Part shown: positions 12,301-26,654 of the stretch, piece by piece | Layout of the letters: every line of letters starts with the position of its first letter | How positions within the stretch are numbered: position 1 is the first letter of the stretch | Source of the DNA: Cherax quadricarinatus | Lineage: Eukaryota > Arthropoda > Malacostraca > Decapoda > Parastacidae | Length of the DNA: 64,000 nucleotides | Assembly (NCBI RefSeq): GCF_038502225.1 | Contig: NC_091292.1 | Coordinates: 48,254,902 to 48,318,901, forward strand | Direction of reading: 5' to 3' | The notes under the pieces: generated by a model | What the model was told of the DNA's origin: nothing | Seen by the model: only the letters and a program-made list of their open reading frames with translations | The model's database searches: none | Translations under genes and position numbers: made by a program

Positions 12301-15300
12301 GAGCCTGGGTGAGTGATGTAGCCTGGGTGAGTGATGTAGCCTGGGTGAGTGATGTAGCCTGGGTGAGTGATGTAGCATGGGTGAATGATGAAACCTGGGT
12401 GAGTGATGTTGCCTGGGTGAGTGATGTAGCCTGGGTGAGTGATGTAGCCTGTTTGAGTGAAGTAGCCTGGGTGAGTGATGTAGACTGGGTGAGTGATGTA
12501 GTCTGGGCGAGTGATGTAGCCTTTGTGACTGATGTAGCCTGGGTGAGTGATGTAGCCTTGGTGAGTGATGTAGCCTGGGTCAGTGATTTAGCCTGGGTGA
12601 GTGATGTAGCCTGGGTGAGTGATGTAACCTGGGTGAGTGATGTAGCCTGGGTGAGTGATGTATCCTGATTGAGTGATGTAGCCTGGGTGAGTGATGTAGA
12701 CTGGTTGAGTGATGTAGCCTGGGTGAGTGATGTAGCCTGGGAGAGTGATGTAGCCTGGGTGAGTGATGTAACCTGGGTGAGTGATGTAGCCTGGGTGAAT
12801 GATGTAGCCTGAGTGAGTGATGTAGCCTGGGTGAGTGATGTAACCTGTGTGAGTGATGTAGCGTGGGAGAGTGATGTAGCGTGGGTGAGTGATGTAAGCT
12901 GGGTGAGTGATGTAGCCTGGGTGAGTGATGTAGCCTGAGTGAGTGTTGTAGCCTGGGTGAGTGATGTAGCCTGAGTGAGTGATGTAGCTTGGGTTAGTGA
13001 TGTAGCCTCAGTGAGTGATGTAGCCTGGGTGAGTGATGTAGCCTCAGTGAGTGATGTAGCCTTGGTGAGTGATGTAACCTGGGTGAGTGATGTAGCCTGG
13101 GTGAGTGATGTAGCCTGAGTGAGTGATATAGCCTGGGTGAGTGATGTAGCCTAAGTGAGTGATGTAGCCTGGGTGAGTGATGTAGGCTCAGTGGGTAATG
13201 TAGCCTGGGTGAGTGATGTAGTCTCAGTGAGTGAGGTAGCCTGGGCGAGTGATGTATCCTGGGTGAGTGATGTAGCCTGAGTGAGTTATGTAACCTGAGT
13301 GAGTGATGTAGCCAGAGTGATGTAGCCTGGGTGTGTGATGTAGCCTGACACAGTGATGTAGCCTTTATGAGTGATGTAGCCTGGGGTGAGTGACGTAGGA
13401 ATGGTAAGTAATGTAACCTAGGTGTGTAATGTAGCCTGGGTGAGTGATGTAGGCAGGGTGAGTGATGTAGCCAGGGTGAGTGATGTAGCCTGTGTGAGTG
13501 ATGTAGGCTGCGTGAGCGATGTATCCAGTGTGAGTGATGTAGACTGGATGAGTGATGTAGCCTGGGTGAGTGATGTGCCCTGGGTGAGTGATGTAGCCTG
13601 GGTGAGTGATGTAGCCTGGGTGAATGATGTAATCTCAGAGTGTGATGTAGCCTGGGTGAGTGATGTAGCCTGCGTGAGTGACGTACACTGGGTGAGTGGT
13701 GCAGCCTGGGTGAGTGATGTAGCCTGAGTGACTGACGTAGCCTGGGTAAGTGATGTAGACTTGGTGAGTGATGTAGCCTTTGTGACTGATGTAGACTGGG
13801 TGAATGATGTAGCCTTGGTGAGTGATGTATCTTGGGTGAGTGATGTAGTGTGGGTGAGCGATGTAACGTGTGTGAGTGATGTTGCCTAGGTGAGTGATGT
13901 AGCCTGAGTGAGAGATGTAGCCAAGGTGAGTCATGTAGCCTGGGTGAGTGATGAGGCCTGGGTGATTGATGTAGCCTGGGTGAGTGATGTAGTCTGCGTG
14001 AGTCATGTAGCCTACATGAGTGATGTAACCTGTGTGTGTGATGTAGCCTGGGTGAGTGATGTAGGCTGAGTGGATGATGTAGCCTGGGTGAGTGATGTAG
14101 CCTAAGTGAGTGATGTAGCCTGGGTTAGTGATGTACCCTGTGTGAGTGATCTAACCTGGGTGAGTGATATAGCCTGGGTGAGTGATGTAGCCTGGGTGGG
14201 TGATGTATCCTGGGGGAGTGATGTAGCCTTGGTGAGTGATGTAGCCTGACTGAGAGGTGTAGCCTGAGTGAGTGATGTAACTTGAGTGAGTGTGAGTGAA
14301 GTAGCCTGAGTGAGTGATGTAGCCTGGGTGAGTGATGTAGCCTGGGTGAGTGATGTAGCCTGGGTGAGTGATGTAGCCTGGGTGAGTGATGTAGCCTGGG
14401 TGAGTGATGTAGCCTGGGTGAGTGATGTAGCCTGGGTGAGTGATGTAGCCTGGGTGAGTGATGTAGCCTGGGTGAGTGATGTAGCCTGGGTGAGTGATGT
14501 AGCCTGGGTGAGTGATGTAGCCTGGGTGAGTGATGTAGCCTGGGTGAGTGATGTAGCCTGGGTGAGTGATGTAACCTGGGTGAGTGATGTAGCCTGGGTG
14601 AGTGATGTAGCCTGAGTGAGTGATGTAGCCTGGGTGAGTGATGTAGTCTGTGTGAGTGATGTAGCATGTGTGAGTGATGAAGCCTAAGTGAGTGATGTAG
14701 CCTGGGTGAATGATGTAGCCTGAGTGAGTGATGTAGCCTGGGTGAGTGATGTAGACTGGGTGAGTGATGTAGCCTGAGTGAGTGATGTAGCCTGGGTGAG
14801 TGATGTAGCCTGAGTGAGTGATGTAGCCTGGGTGAGTGATGTACACTGGGTGAGTGATGTAGCCTGGGTGAGTGATGTAGCCTGGGTGAGTGATGTAGCG
14901 TGGGTGAGTGATGTAAGCTGGGTGAGTGATGTAACCTGGGTGAGTGATGTAGCCTGAGTGAGTGTTGTAGCCTGGGTGAGTGATGTAGCCTGAGTGAGTG
15001 ATGTATCTTGGGTGAGTGATGTAGCCTCATTGAGTGATGTAGCCTGGGTGAGTGATGTAGCCTCAGTGAGTGATGTAGCCTTGGTGAGTGATGTAACCTG
15101 GGTGAGTGATGTAGCCTGGGTGAGTGATGTAGCCTGAGTGAGTGATATAGCCTGGGTGAGTGATGTATCCTGAGTGAGTTATGTAGCCTGGGTGAGTGAT
15201 GTAGCCTCAGTGGGTGATGTATCCTGGGTGAGTGATGTAGCCTCAGTGAGTGAGGTAGCCTGGGCGAGTGATGTATCCTGGGTGAGTGATGTAGCCTGAG

Positions 15301-18300
15301 TGAGTTATGTAACCTGCGTGAGTGATGTAGCCAGAGTGATGTAGCCTGGGTGTGTGATGTAGCCTGACACAGTGATGTAGCCTTTATGAGTGATGTAGCC
15401 TGGGGTGAGTGACGTAGGAATGGTAAGTAATGTAGCCTAGGTGGGTAATGTAGCCTGGGTGAGTGATGTAGCCAGGTTGAGTGATGTAGCCAGGGTGAGT
15501 GATGTAGCCTGTGTGAGTGATGTAGGCTGCGTGAGCGATGTATCCAGGGTGAGTGATGTAGATGGGGTGAGTGATGTAGATGGGGTGAGTGATGTAGCGA
15601 GTGTGAGTTATGTAGCCTGGGTGAGTGATATAGCCTGGGTGAGTGATGTAGCCAGTTTGAGTGATGTAGCCTTAGTGAGTGATGTAGCCTAGGTGAGTAA
15701 TATAGCCTGGGTGAGTGATGTAGCCAGTGTGAGTGATGTAGCCAGGGTGAGTGATTTAGCCTGGGTGAGTGATGTAGCCTAGGTGAGTGATGTAGCCAGG
15801 GTCAGTGATGTAGCCAGGGTCAGTGATGTAGCCTGGGTGAGTGATACAGCCTGAGTGACTGATGTAGCCTGGGTGAATGATGTAGCCATGGAGAGTGATG
15901 TAACCTGAGTGAGTGATGTAGCCTGGGTGAGTGATGTAGCCTGGGTATGTGATGTAACCTGGGTGAGTGATGTAGACTGGATGGGTGATGTAGCCTGGGT
16001 GAGTGATGTAGCCTGGGTGAGTGATATAGCCTGGGTGTGTGATGTGCCCTGGGTGAGTGATGTAGACTGGATGAGTGATGTAGCCCGGGTGAGTGATGTA
16101 GCCTGGGTGAGTGATGTAGCCTGGGTGAGTGATGTAGACTGGATGAGTGATGTAGCCTAGGTGAGTGATGTGCCCTGGGTTAGTGATGTAGCCTGGGTGA
16201 GTGATGTAGCCTGGATGAGTGATATAGCCTCAGTGAGTGATATGCCCTGGGTGAGTGATGTAGACTGGATGAGTGATGTAGCCTAGGTGAGTGATGTGCC
16301 CTGGGTTAGTGATGTAGCCTGGGTGAGTGATGTAGCCTGGGTGAGTGATATAGTCTCAGTGAGTGATATACCCTGGGTGAGTGATGTAGACTGGATGAGT
16401 GATGTAGCCTGGGTGAGTGATGTGCCCTGGGTGAGTGATGTAGCCTGGGTGAGTGATGTAGCCTGGGTGAATGATGTAATCTCAAAGTGTGATGTAGCCT
16501 GGGTGAGTGATGTAGCCTGCGTGAGTGACGTACACTAGGTGAGTGGTGCAGCATGGGTGAGTGATGTAGCCTGAGTGACTGACGTAGCCTGGGTAAGTGA
16601 TGTAGACATGGTGAGTGATGTAGCCTTTGTGACTGATGTAGCCTGGGTGAGTGATGTAGCCTTGGTGAGTGATGTAGCTTGGGTGAGTGATGTAGCATGG
16701 GTGAGTGATGTTGCCTAGGTGAGTGATGTTGCCTAGGTGGGTGATGTAGCCTGAGTGAGTGATGTAGCCAATGTGAGTCATGTAGGCTGGGTGAGTGATG
16801 TGGCCTGGGTGATTGATGTAGCCTGGGTGAGTGATGTAGTCTGCATGAGTGATGTAGCCTACATGAGTGATGTAACCTGTGTGAGTGATGTAGCCTGGGT
16901 GAGTGATGTAGGCTGAGTGAATGATGTAGCCTGGGTGAGTGATGTAGCCTAAGTGAGTGATGTAGCCTGGGTTAGTGATGTACCCTGTGTGAGTGATATA
17001 CCTGGGTGAGTGATGTAGCCTGGGTCAGTGATTTAGCCTGGTTGAGTGATGTAGCCAGGGTGAGTGATGTAACCTGGGTGAGTGATGTAGCCTGGGTGAG
17101 TGATGTAGCCTGATTGAATGATGTAGCCTGGGTGAGTGATGTAGACTGGGTGAGTGATGTAGCCAGGGTGAGTGATGTAGCCTGGGTGAGTGATGTAGCC
17201 TGGGTGAGTGATGTAACCTGGGTGAGTGATGTAGCCTGGGTGAATGATGTAGCCTGAGTGAGTGATGTAGCCTGGGTGAGTGATGTAGTCTGTGTGAGTG
17301 ATGTAGCGTGTGTGAGTGATATAGCGTGGGTGAGTGATGTAAGCTGGGTGAGTGATGTAGCCTTGGTGAATGATGTAGCCTGAGTGAGTGTTGTAGCCTG
17401 GGTGAGTGATGTAGCCTTTGTGAGTGATGTAGCTTGGGTGAGTGATGTAGCCTGGGTGAGTGATGTAGCCTGGGTGAGTGATGTAGCCTGGGTGAGTGAT
17501 GTAGCCTTGGTGAGTGATGTAACCTGGGTGAGTGATGTACCCTGGGTGAGTGATGTAGCCTGAGTGAGTGATATAACCTGGGTGAGTGATGTAGCCTCAG
17601 TGAGTGAGGTAGCCTGGGCGAGTGATGTATCCTGGGTGAATGATGTAGCCTGAGTGAGTTATGTAACCTGCGTGAGTGATGTAGCCAGAGTGATGTAGCC
17701 TGGGTGTGTGATGTAGCCTGACACAGTGATGTAGCCTTTATGAGTGATGTAGCCTGGGGTGAGTGACGTAGGAATTGTAAGTAATGTAGCCTAGGTGGGT
17801 AATGTAGCCTGGGTGAGTGATGTAGCCAGGGTGAGTGATGTAGCCAGGGTGAGTGATGTAGCCTGTGTGAGTGATGTAGGCTGCGTGAGCGATGTATCCA
17901 GGGTGAGTGATGTAGATGGGGTGAGTGATGTAGCGAGTGTGAGTTATGTAGCCTGGGTGAGTGATATAGCCTGGGTGAGTGATGTAGCCAGTTTGAGTGA
18001 TGTAGCCTTAGTGAGTGATGTAGCCAGAGTGATGTAGCCTGGGTGTGTGATGTAGCCTGACACAGTGATGTAGCCTTTATGAGTGATGTAGCGAGTGTGA
18101 GTTATGTAGCCTGGGTGAGTGATATAGCTTGGGTGAGTGATGTAGCCTGGGTGAGTGATGTAGCCAGTTTGAGTGATGTAGCCTTAGTGAGTGATGTAGC
18201 CTGGGTGAATGATGTAGCCTGGGTGAGTGACGTAGCGAGGAGGATAAATAATGTAGGCTAGGTGAGTAATATAGCCTGGGTGAGTGATGTAGCCAGTGTG

Positions 18301-20384
18301 AGTGATGTAGCCAGGGTGAGTGATTTAGCCTGGGTGAGTGATGTAGCCTAGGTGAGTGATGTAGCCAGGATCAGTGATGTAGCCAGGGTCAGTGATGTAG
18401 CCTGGGTGAGTGATACAGCCTGAGTGACTGATGTAGCCTGGGTGAATGATGTAGCCTTGGAGAGTGATGTAGCCTGAGTCAGTGATGTAGCCTAGGTGAG
18501 TGATGTAGCCTGGGTGACTGATGTAACCTGGGTGAGTGATGTAGACTGGATGGGTGATGTAGCCTGGGTGAGTGATGTGCCCTGGGTTAGTGATGTAGCC
18601 TGGGTGAGTGATGTGCCCTGGGTGAGTGATGTAGACTGGATGAGTGATGTAGCCTGGGTGAGTGATGTAGCCTGGGTGAGTGATGTAGCCTGGGTGAGTG
18701 ATGTAGACTGGATGAGTGATGTAGCCTGGGTGGGTGATGTGCCCTGGGTTAATGATGTAGCCTGGGTGAGTGATGTAGCCTGGGTGAGTGATATAGCCTC
18801 AGTGAGTGATATACCCTGGGTGAGTGATGTAGACTGGATGAGTGATGTAGCCTGGGTGAGTGATGTGCCTTGGGATAGTGATGTAGCCTGGGTGAGTGAT
18901 GTAGCCTGGGTGAGTGATATAGCCTCAGTGAGTGATGTGCCCTGGGTGAGTGATGTAGACTGGATGAGTGATGTAGCCTGGGTGAGTGATGTGCTCTGGG
19001 TGAGTGATGTAGCCTGGGTGAGTGATGTAGCCTGGGTGAATAATGTAATCTCAGAGTGTGATGTAGCCTGGGTGAGTGATGTAGCCTGCATGAGTGACGT
19101 ACACTGGGTGAGTGGTGCAGCCTGGGTGAGTGATGTAGCCTGAGTGACTGACGTAGCCTGGGTAAGTGATGTAGACTTGGTGAGTGATGTAGCCTTTGTG
19201 ACTGATGTAGCCTGGGTGAGTGATGTAGCCTTGGTGAGTGATGTAGCTTGGGTGAGTGATGTAGTGTGGGTGAGTGATGTAACGTGAGTGAGTGATCTTG
19301 CCTTGGTGAGTGATGTAGCCTGAGTGAGTGATGTAGCCAAGGTGAGTCATGTAGCCTGGGTGAGTGATGTGGCCTGGGTGATTGATGTAGCCTGGGTGAG
19401 TGATGTAATCTGCGTGAGTGATGTAGCCTACATGAGTGATGTAACCTGTGTGAGTGATGTAGCCTGGGTGAGTGATGTAGGCTGAGTGAATGATGTAGCC
19501 TGAGTGAGTGATGTAGCCTGGGTGAGTGATGTAGCCAGGGTGAGTGATGTAGCCTGGGTGAGTGATGTAACCTGGTTGAGTGATGTAGCCTGGGTGAATG
19601 ATGTACCCTGAGTGAGTGATGTAGCCTGGGTGAGTGATGTAGTCTGTGTGAGTGATGTAGCGTGTGTGAATGATGTAGCCTGGGTGAGTGATGTAGCCTG
19701 GGTCAGTGATTTAGCCTGGGTGAGTGATGTAGCCAGGGTGAGTGATGTAACCTGGGTGAGTGATGTAGCCTGATTGAGTGATGTAGCCTGGGTGAGTGAT
19801 GTAGACTGGGTGAGTGATGTAGCCAGGGTGAGTGATGTAGCCTGGGTGAGTGATGTAGCCTGGGTGAGTGATGTAACCTGGGTGAGTGATGTAGCCTGGG
19901 TGAGTGATGTAGCCTGAGTGAGTGATGTAGCCTGGGTGAGTGATGTAGTCTGTGTGAGTGATGTAGCGTGTATGAGTGATGTAAGCGGGGTGAGTGATGT
20001 AGCCTGGGTCAGTGATTTAGCCTGGGTGAGTGATGTAGCCAGGGTGAGTGATGTAACCTGGGTGAGTGATGTAACCTGGGTGAATGATGTAGCCTGAGTG
20101 AGTGATGTAGCCTGGGTGAGTGATGTAGTCTGTGTGAGTGATGTAGCGTGTGTGAGTGATGTAGCGTGGGTGAGTGATGTAAGCTGGGTGAGTGATGTAG
20201 CCTGGGTGAGTGATGTAGCCTGAGTGAGTGTTGTAGCCTGGGTGAGTGATGTAGCCTGAGTGAGTGATGTAGCTTGGGTGAGTGATGTAGCCTCATTGAG
20301 TGATGTAGCCTGGGTGAGTGATGTAGCCTCAGTGAGTGATGTAGCCTTAGTGAGTGATGTAACCTGGGTGAGTGATGTAGCCTG

Positions 20385-22620
20385 GGTGAGTGATGTAGCC
20401 TGAGTTAGTGATATAGCCTGCGTGAGTGATGTAGCCTGAGTGAGTGATGTAGCCTGGGTGAGTGATGTAGCCTCAGTGGGTGATGTATCCTGGGTGAGTG
20501 ATGTAGCCTCAGTGAGTGAGGTAGCCTGGGCGAGTGATGTATCCTGGGTGAGTGATGTAGCCTGAGTGAGTTATGTAGCCTGGGTAAGTGATGTAGCCTG
20601 CGTGAGTGACGTACACTAGGTGAGTGGTGCAGCCTGTGTGAGTGATGTAGCCTGAGTGACTGACGTAGCCTGGGTAAGTGATGTAGACTTGGTGAGTGAT
20701 GTAGCCTTTGTGACTGATGTAGCCTGGGTGAATGATGTAGCCTTGGTGAATGATGTAGCCTTGGTGAGTGATGTAGCTTGGGTGAGTGATGTAGCTTGGG
20801 TGAGTGATGTTGCCTAGGTGAGTGATGTTGCCTAGGTGAGTGATGTAGCCTGAGTGAGTGATGTAGCCAAGGTGAGTCATGTAGGCTGGGTGAGTGATGT
20901 GGCCTGGGTGATTGATGTAGCCTGGGTGAGTGATGTAGTCTGCATGAGTGATGTAGCCTACATGAGTGATGTAACCTGTGTGAGTGATGTAGCCTGGGTG
21001 AGTGATGTAGGCTGAGTGAATGATGTAGCCTGGGTGAGTGATGTAGCCTAAGTGAGTGATGTAGCCTGGGTTAGTGATGTACCCTGTGTGAGTGATGTAG
21101 CCTGAGTGAGTGACGTAGCCTGGGTGAGTGATGTAAGCTGGGTGAGTGATATAGCCTGGGTGAGTGATGTAGCCTGGGTGGGTGATGTATCCTGGGGGAG
21201 TGATGTAGCCTTGGTGAGTGATGTAGCCTGAGTGAGTGATGTAGCCTGAGTGAGTGATGTAGCTTGAGTGTGAGTGAAGTAGCCTGAGTGAGTGATATAC
21301 CTGGGTGAGTGATGTAGCCTGTGTCAGTGATTTAGCCTGGGTGAGTGATGTAGCCAGGGTGAGTGATGTAACCTGGGTGAGTGATGTAGCCTGGGTGAGT
21401 GATGTAGCCTGATTGAGTGATGTAGCCTGGGTGAGTGATGTAGACTGGGTGAGTGATGTAGCCAGGGTGAGTGATGTAGCCTGGGTGAGTGATGTAGCCT
21501 GGGTGAGTGATGTAGCCTGAGTGAGTGATGTAGCCTGGGTGAGTGATGTAATCTGTGTGAGTGATGTAGCGTGTGTGAGTGATGTAGCCTGAGTGAGTGT
21601 TGTAGCCTGGGTGAGTGATGTAGCCTTAGTGAGTGATGTATCTTGGGTGAGTGATGTAGCCTGGGTGAGTGATGTAGCCTGGGTGAGTGATGTAGCCTGG
21701 GTGAGTGATGTAGCCTTGGTGAGTGATGTAACCTGGGTGAGTGATGTAGCCTGGGTGAGTGATGTAGCCTGAGTGAGTGATATAGCCTGGGTAAGTGATG
21801 TAGCCTGAGCGAGTGATGTAGCCTGGGTGAGTGATATAGCCTCAGTGGGTGAGGTATCCTGGGTGAGTGATGTAGCCTCAGTGAGTGAGGTAGCCTGGGC
21901 GAGTGATGTATCCTGGGTGAGTGATGTAGCCTGAGTGAGTTATGTAACCTGCGTGAGTGATGTAGCCAGAGTGATGTAGCCTAGGTGTGTGATGTAGCCT
22001 GACACAGTGATGTAGCCTTTATGAGTGATGTAGCCTGGGGTGAGTGACGTAGGAATGGTAAGTAATGTAGCCTAGGTGGGTAATGTAGCCTGGGTGAGTG
22101 ATGTAGCCAGGGTGAGTGATGTAGCCAGGGTGAGTGATGTAGCCTGTGTGAGTGATGTAGGCTGCGTGAGCGATGTATCCAGGGTGAGTGATGTAGATGG
22201 GGTGAGTGATGTAGATGGGGTGAGTGATGTAGATGGGGTGAGTGATGTAGCGAGTGTGAGTTATGTAGCCTGGGTGAGTGATATAGCCTGGGTGAGTGAT
22301 GTAGCCAGTTTGAGTGATGTAGCCTTAGTGAGTGATGTAGCCTGGTTGAGTGATGAAGCCTGGGTGAGTTGCGTAGCGAGGAGGATAAGTAATGTAGCCT
22401 AGGTGAGTATTATAGCCAGTGTGAGTGATGTAGCCAGGGTGAGTGATTTAGCCTGGGTGAGTGATGTAGCCTAGGTGAGTGATGTAGCCAGGGTCAGTGA
22501 TGTAGGCTGGGTGAGTGATACAGCCTGAGTGACAGATGTAGCCTGGGTGAATGATGTAGCCTTGGAGAGTGATGTAGCCTGAGTGAGTGATGTAGCCTGG
22601 GTGAGTGATGTAGCCTGGGT
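20385..22620 (+). repeat. segmental duplication within the satellite, copy 1
   Basis: This stretch shares a long ordered series of variant units with 26655-28890 at an offset of about 6,268-6,272 bp. The minus-strand translations of 20509-20880 and 26777-27148 are identical over 123 codons. The plus-strand translations at 22076 and 28348 differ only in the last third. Ends are approximate. Confidence 0.85.
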
Positions 22621-25600
22621 ATGTGATGTAACCTGGGTGAGTGATGTAGACTGGATGGGTGATGTAGCCTTGGAGAGTGATGTAGCCTGAGTGAGTGATG
22701 TAGCCTGGGTGAGTGATGTAGCCTGGGTGACTGATGCAACCTGGGTGAGTGATGTAGCCTGGGTGAGTGATGAAGCCTGGGTGAGTGATATAGCCTGGGT
22801 GAGTGATGTAGCCTGGGTGAGTGATGTGCCCTGGGTTAGTGATGTAGCCAGGGTGAGTGATGTAGCCTGGATGAGTGATATAGCCTCAGTGAGTGATATG
22901 CCATGGGTGAGTGATGTAGTCTGGATGAGTGATGTAGCCTGGGTGAGTGATGTGCCCTGGGTTAGTGATGTAGCCTGGGTGAGTGATGTAGCCTGGGTGA
23001 GTGATATAGTCTCAGTGAGTGATATGCCCTGGGTGAGTGATGTAGACTGGATGAGTGATGTAGCCTGGGTGAGTGATGTGCCCTGGGTGAGTGATGTAGT
23101 CTGGGTGAGTGATGTAGCCTGGGTGAATGATGTAATCTCAGAGTGTGATGTAGCCTGGGTGAGTGATGTAGCCTGCGTGAGTGACGTACACTGGGTGAGT
23201 GGTGCAGCCTGGGTGAGTGATGTAGCCTGAGTGACTGACGTAGCCGGGGTAAGTGATGTAGACTTGGTGAGTGATGTAGCCTTTGTGTCTGATGTAGCCT
23301 GGGTGAGTGATGTAGCCTTGGTGAGTGATGTAGCTTGGGTGAGTGATGTAGCGTGGGTGAGTGATGTTGCCTAGGTGAGTGATGTTGCCTAGGTGAGTGA
23401 TGTAGTCTGCGTGAGTGATGTAGCCCATGTAGGCTGGGTGAGTGATGTGGCCTGGGTGTGATGTAGCCTGAGTGAGTGATGTAGCCTACATGAGTGATGA
23501 AACCTGTGTGAGTGATGTAGCCTGGGTGAGTGATGTAGGCTGAGTGAATGATGTAGCCTGGGTGAGTGATGTAGCCTATGTGAGTGATGTAGCCTGGGTT
23601 AGTGATGTACCCTGTGTGAGTGATGTAGCCTGGGTGAGTGATGTAGCCTGGGTGAGTGATGTAGCCTGGGTGAGTGATGTAGCCTGGGTGAGTGATGTAG
23701 CCTGGGTGAGTGATGTATCCTGGGTGAGTGATGTAGCCTGGGTGAGTGATGTAGCCTGGGTGAGTGATGTAGCCTGGGTGAGTGATGTAGCCTGGGTGAG
23801 TGATGTAGCCTGGGTGAGTGATGTAGCCTGGGTGAGTGATGTAGCCTGGGTGAGTGATGTAGCCTGGGTGAGTGATGTAGCCTGGGTGAGTGATGTAACC
23901 TGGGTGAGTGATGTAGCCTGGGTGAGTGATGTAGCCTGATTGAGTGATGTAGCCTGGGTGAGTGATGTAGACTGGGTGAGTGATGTAGCCAGGGTGAGTG
24001 ATGTAGCCTGGGTGAGTGATGTAGCCTGGGTGAGTGATGTAACCTGGGTGAGTGATGTAGCCTGGGTGAATGATGTAGCCTGAGTGAGTGATGTAGCCTG
24101 GGTGAGTGATGTAGTCTGTGTGAGTGATGTAGCGTGTGTGAGTGATGTAGCCTGGGTGAGTGATGTAAGCTGGGTGAGTGATGTAGCCTGGGTGAGTGAT
24201 GTAGCCTGAGTGAGTGTTGTAGCCTGGGTGAGTGATGTAGCCTGAGTGAGTGATGTAGCTTGGGTGAGTGATGTAGCCTCAGTGAGTGATGTAGCCTGGG
24301 TGAGTGATGTAGACTCAGTGAGTGATGTAGCCTTGGTGAGTGATATAACCTGGGTGAGTGATGTAGCCAGGGTGAGTGAGGTAGCCTGAGTGAGTGATAT
24401 AGCCTGGGTGAGTGATGTAGCCTGAGTGAGTGATGTAGCCTGTGTGAGTGATATAGCCTCAGTGGGTGATGTATCCTGGGTGAGTGATGTAGCCTCAGTG
24501 AGTGAGGTAGCCTGGGCGAGTGATGTATCCTGGGTGAGTGATATAGCCTGAGTGAGTTATGTAACCTGCGTGAGTGATGTAGCCAGAGTGATGTAGCCTG
24601 GGTGTGTGATGTAGCCTGACACAGTGATGTAGCCTTTATGAGTGATGTAGCCTTTGGTGAGTGACGTAGGAATGGCAAGTAATGTAGCCTAGGTGGGTAT
24701 TGTAGCCTGGGTGAGTGATGTAGCCAAGATGAGTGTTGTAGCCTGCGTGAGTGACGTACACTGGGTGAGTGGTGCAGCCTGGGTGAGTGATGTAGCCAGT
24801 GTGAGTGATGTAGTTAGGGTGAGTGATTTAGCCTGGGTGAGTGATGTAGCCTGGGTGAATGTTGAAGCCTTGGAGAGTGATGTAGCCTGAGTGAGTGATG
24901 TAGCCTGGGTGAGTGATGTAGCCTGGGTGACTGATGTAAACTGGGTGAGTGATGTAGACTGGATGGGTGATGTAGCCTGGGTGAGTGATGTGCCCTGGGT
25001 GAGTGATGTAGCCTGGGTGAGTGATGTAGCCTGGGTGAGTGATATAGCCTGGGTGAGTGATGTAGCCTGGGTGAGTGATGTAGCCTGGGTGAGTGATGTA
25101 GCCTGGGTGAGTGATGTAGACTGGATGAGTGATGTAGCCTGGGTGAGTGATGTGCCCTGGGTTAGTGATGTAGCCTGGGTGAGTGATGTAGCCTGGGTGA
25201 GTGATATAGCCTCAGTGAGTGATATGCCCTGGGTGAGTGATGTAGACTGGATGAGTGATGTAGCCTGGGTGAGTGATGTGCCTTGGGTTAGTGATGTAGC
25301 CTGGGTGAGTGATGTAGCCTGGGTGAGTGATATAGCCTCAGTGAGTGATATGCCCTGGGTGAGTGATGTAGATTGGATGAGTGATGTAGCCTGGGTGAGT
25401 GATGTGCACTGGGTGAGTGATGTAGCCTGGGTGAGTGATGTAGCCTGGGTGAATGATGTAATCTCAGAGTGTGATGTAGCCTGGGTGAGTGATGTAGCCT
25501 GCGTGAGTGACGTACACTGGGTGAGTGGTGCAGCCTGGGTGAGTGATGTAGCCTGAGTGACTGACGTAGCCTGGGTAAGTGATGTAGACTTGGTGAGTGA

Positions 25601-26654
25601 TGTAGCCTTTGTGACTGATGTAGCCTGGGTGAGTGATGTAGCCTTGGTGAGTGATGTAGCTTGGGTGAGTGATGTAGCGAGGGTGAGTGATGTTGCCTAG
25701 GTGAGTGACGTTGCCTAGGTGAGTGATGTAGCCTGAGTGAGTGATGTAGCCAAGGTGAGTCATGTAGGCTGGGTGATTGATGTGGCCTGGGTGAGTGATG
25801 TAGTCTGCGTGAGTGATGTAGCCTACATGAGTGATGTAACCTGTGTGAGTGATGTAGCCTGGGTGAGTGATGTAGGCTGAGTGAATGATGTAGCCTGGGT
25901 GAGTGATGTAGCCTAAGTGAGTGATGTAGCCTGGGTTAGTGATGTACCCTGTGTGAGTGATGCAGCCTGAGTGAGTGACGTAGCCTGGGTGAGTGATGTA
26001 ACCTGGCCTGGGTGAGTGATGTAGCCTGGGTGGGTGATGTATCTTGGGGGAGTGATGTAGCCTGAGTGAGTGATGTAGCCTTGGTGAGTGATGTAGCCTG
26101 AGTGAGTGATGTAGCCTGGGTGAGTGATGTAGGCTGAGTGAATGATGCAGCATGCTTGAGTGATGTAGCCTGAGTGAGTGATGTAGCCTGAGTGAGTGAT
26201 GTAGCCTGGGTGAATGATGTAGCCTGAGTGAGTGATGTAGCCTGGGTGAGTGATGTAGCCCGGGTGAGTTATGTAACCTGGGTGAGTGATGTAGCCTGGG
26301 TGAGTGATGTAGCCTGATTGAGTGATGTAGCCTGGGTGAGTGATGTAGACTGGGTGAGTGATGTAGCCAGGGTGAGTGATGTAGCCTGGGTGAGTGATGT
26401 AGCCTGGGTGAGTGATGTATCCTGGGTGAGTGATGTAGCCTGGGTGAATGTTGTAGCCTGTGTGAGTGATGTAGCCTGGGTGAGTGGTGTAGTCTGTGTG
26501 AGTGATGTAGCGTGTGTGAGTGATGTGGGTGAGTGATGTAGTCTGTGTGAGTGATGTAGCTGGGTGAGTGATGTAGCGTGGGTGAGTGATGTAGCCTGGG
26601 TGAGTGATGTAGCCTGGGTGAGTGATGTAGCCTGAGTGAGTGTTGTAGCCTGGG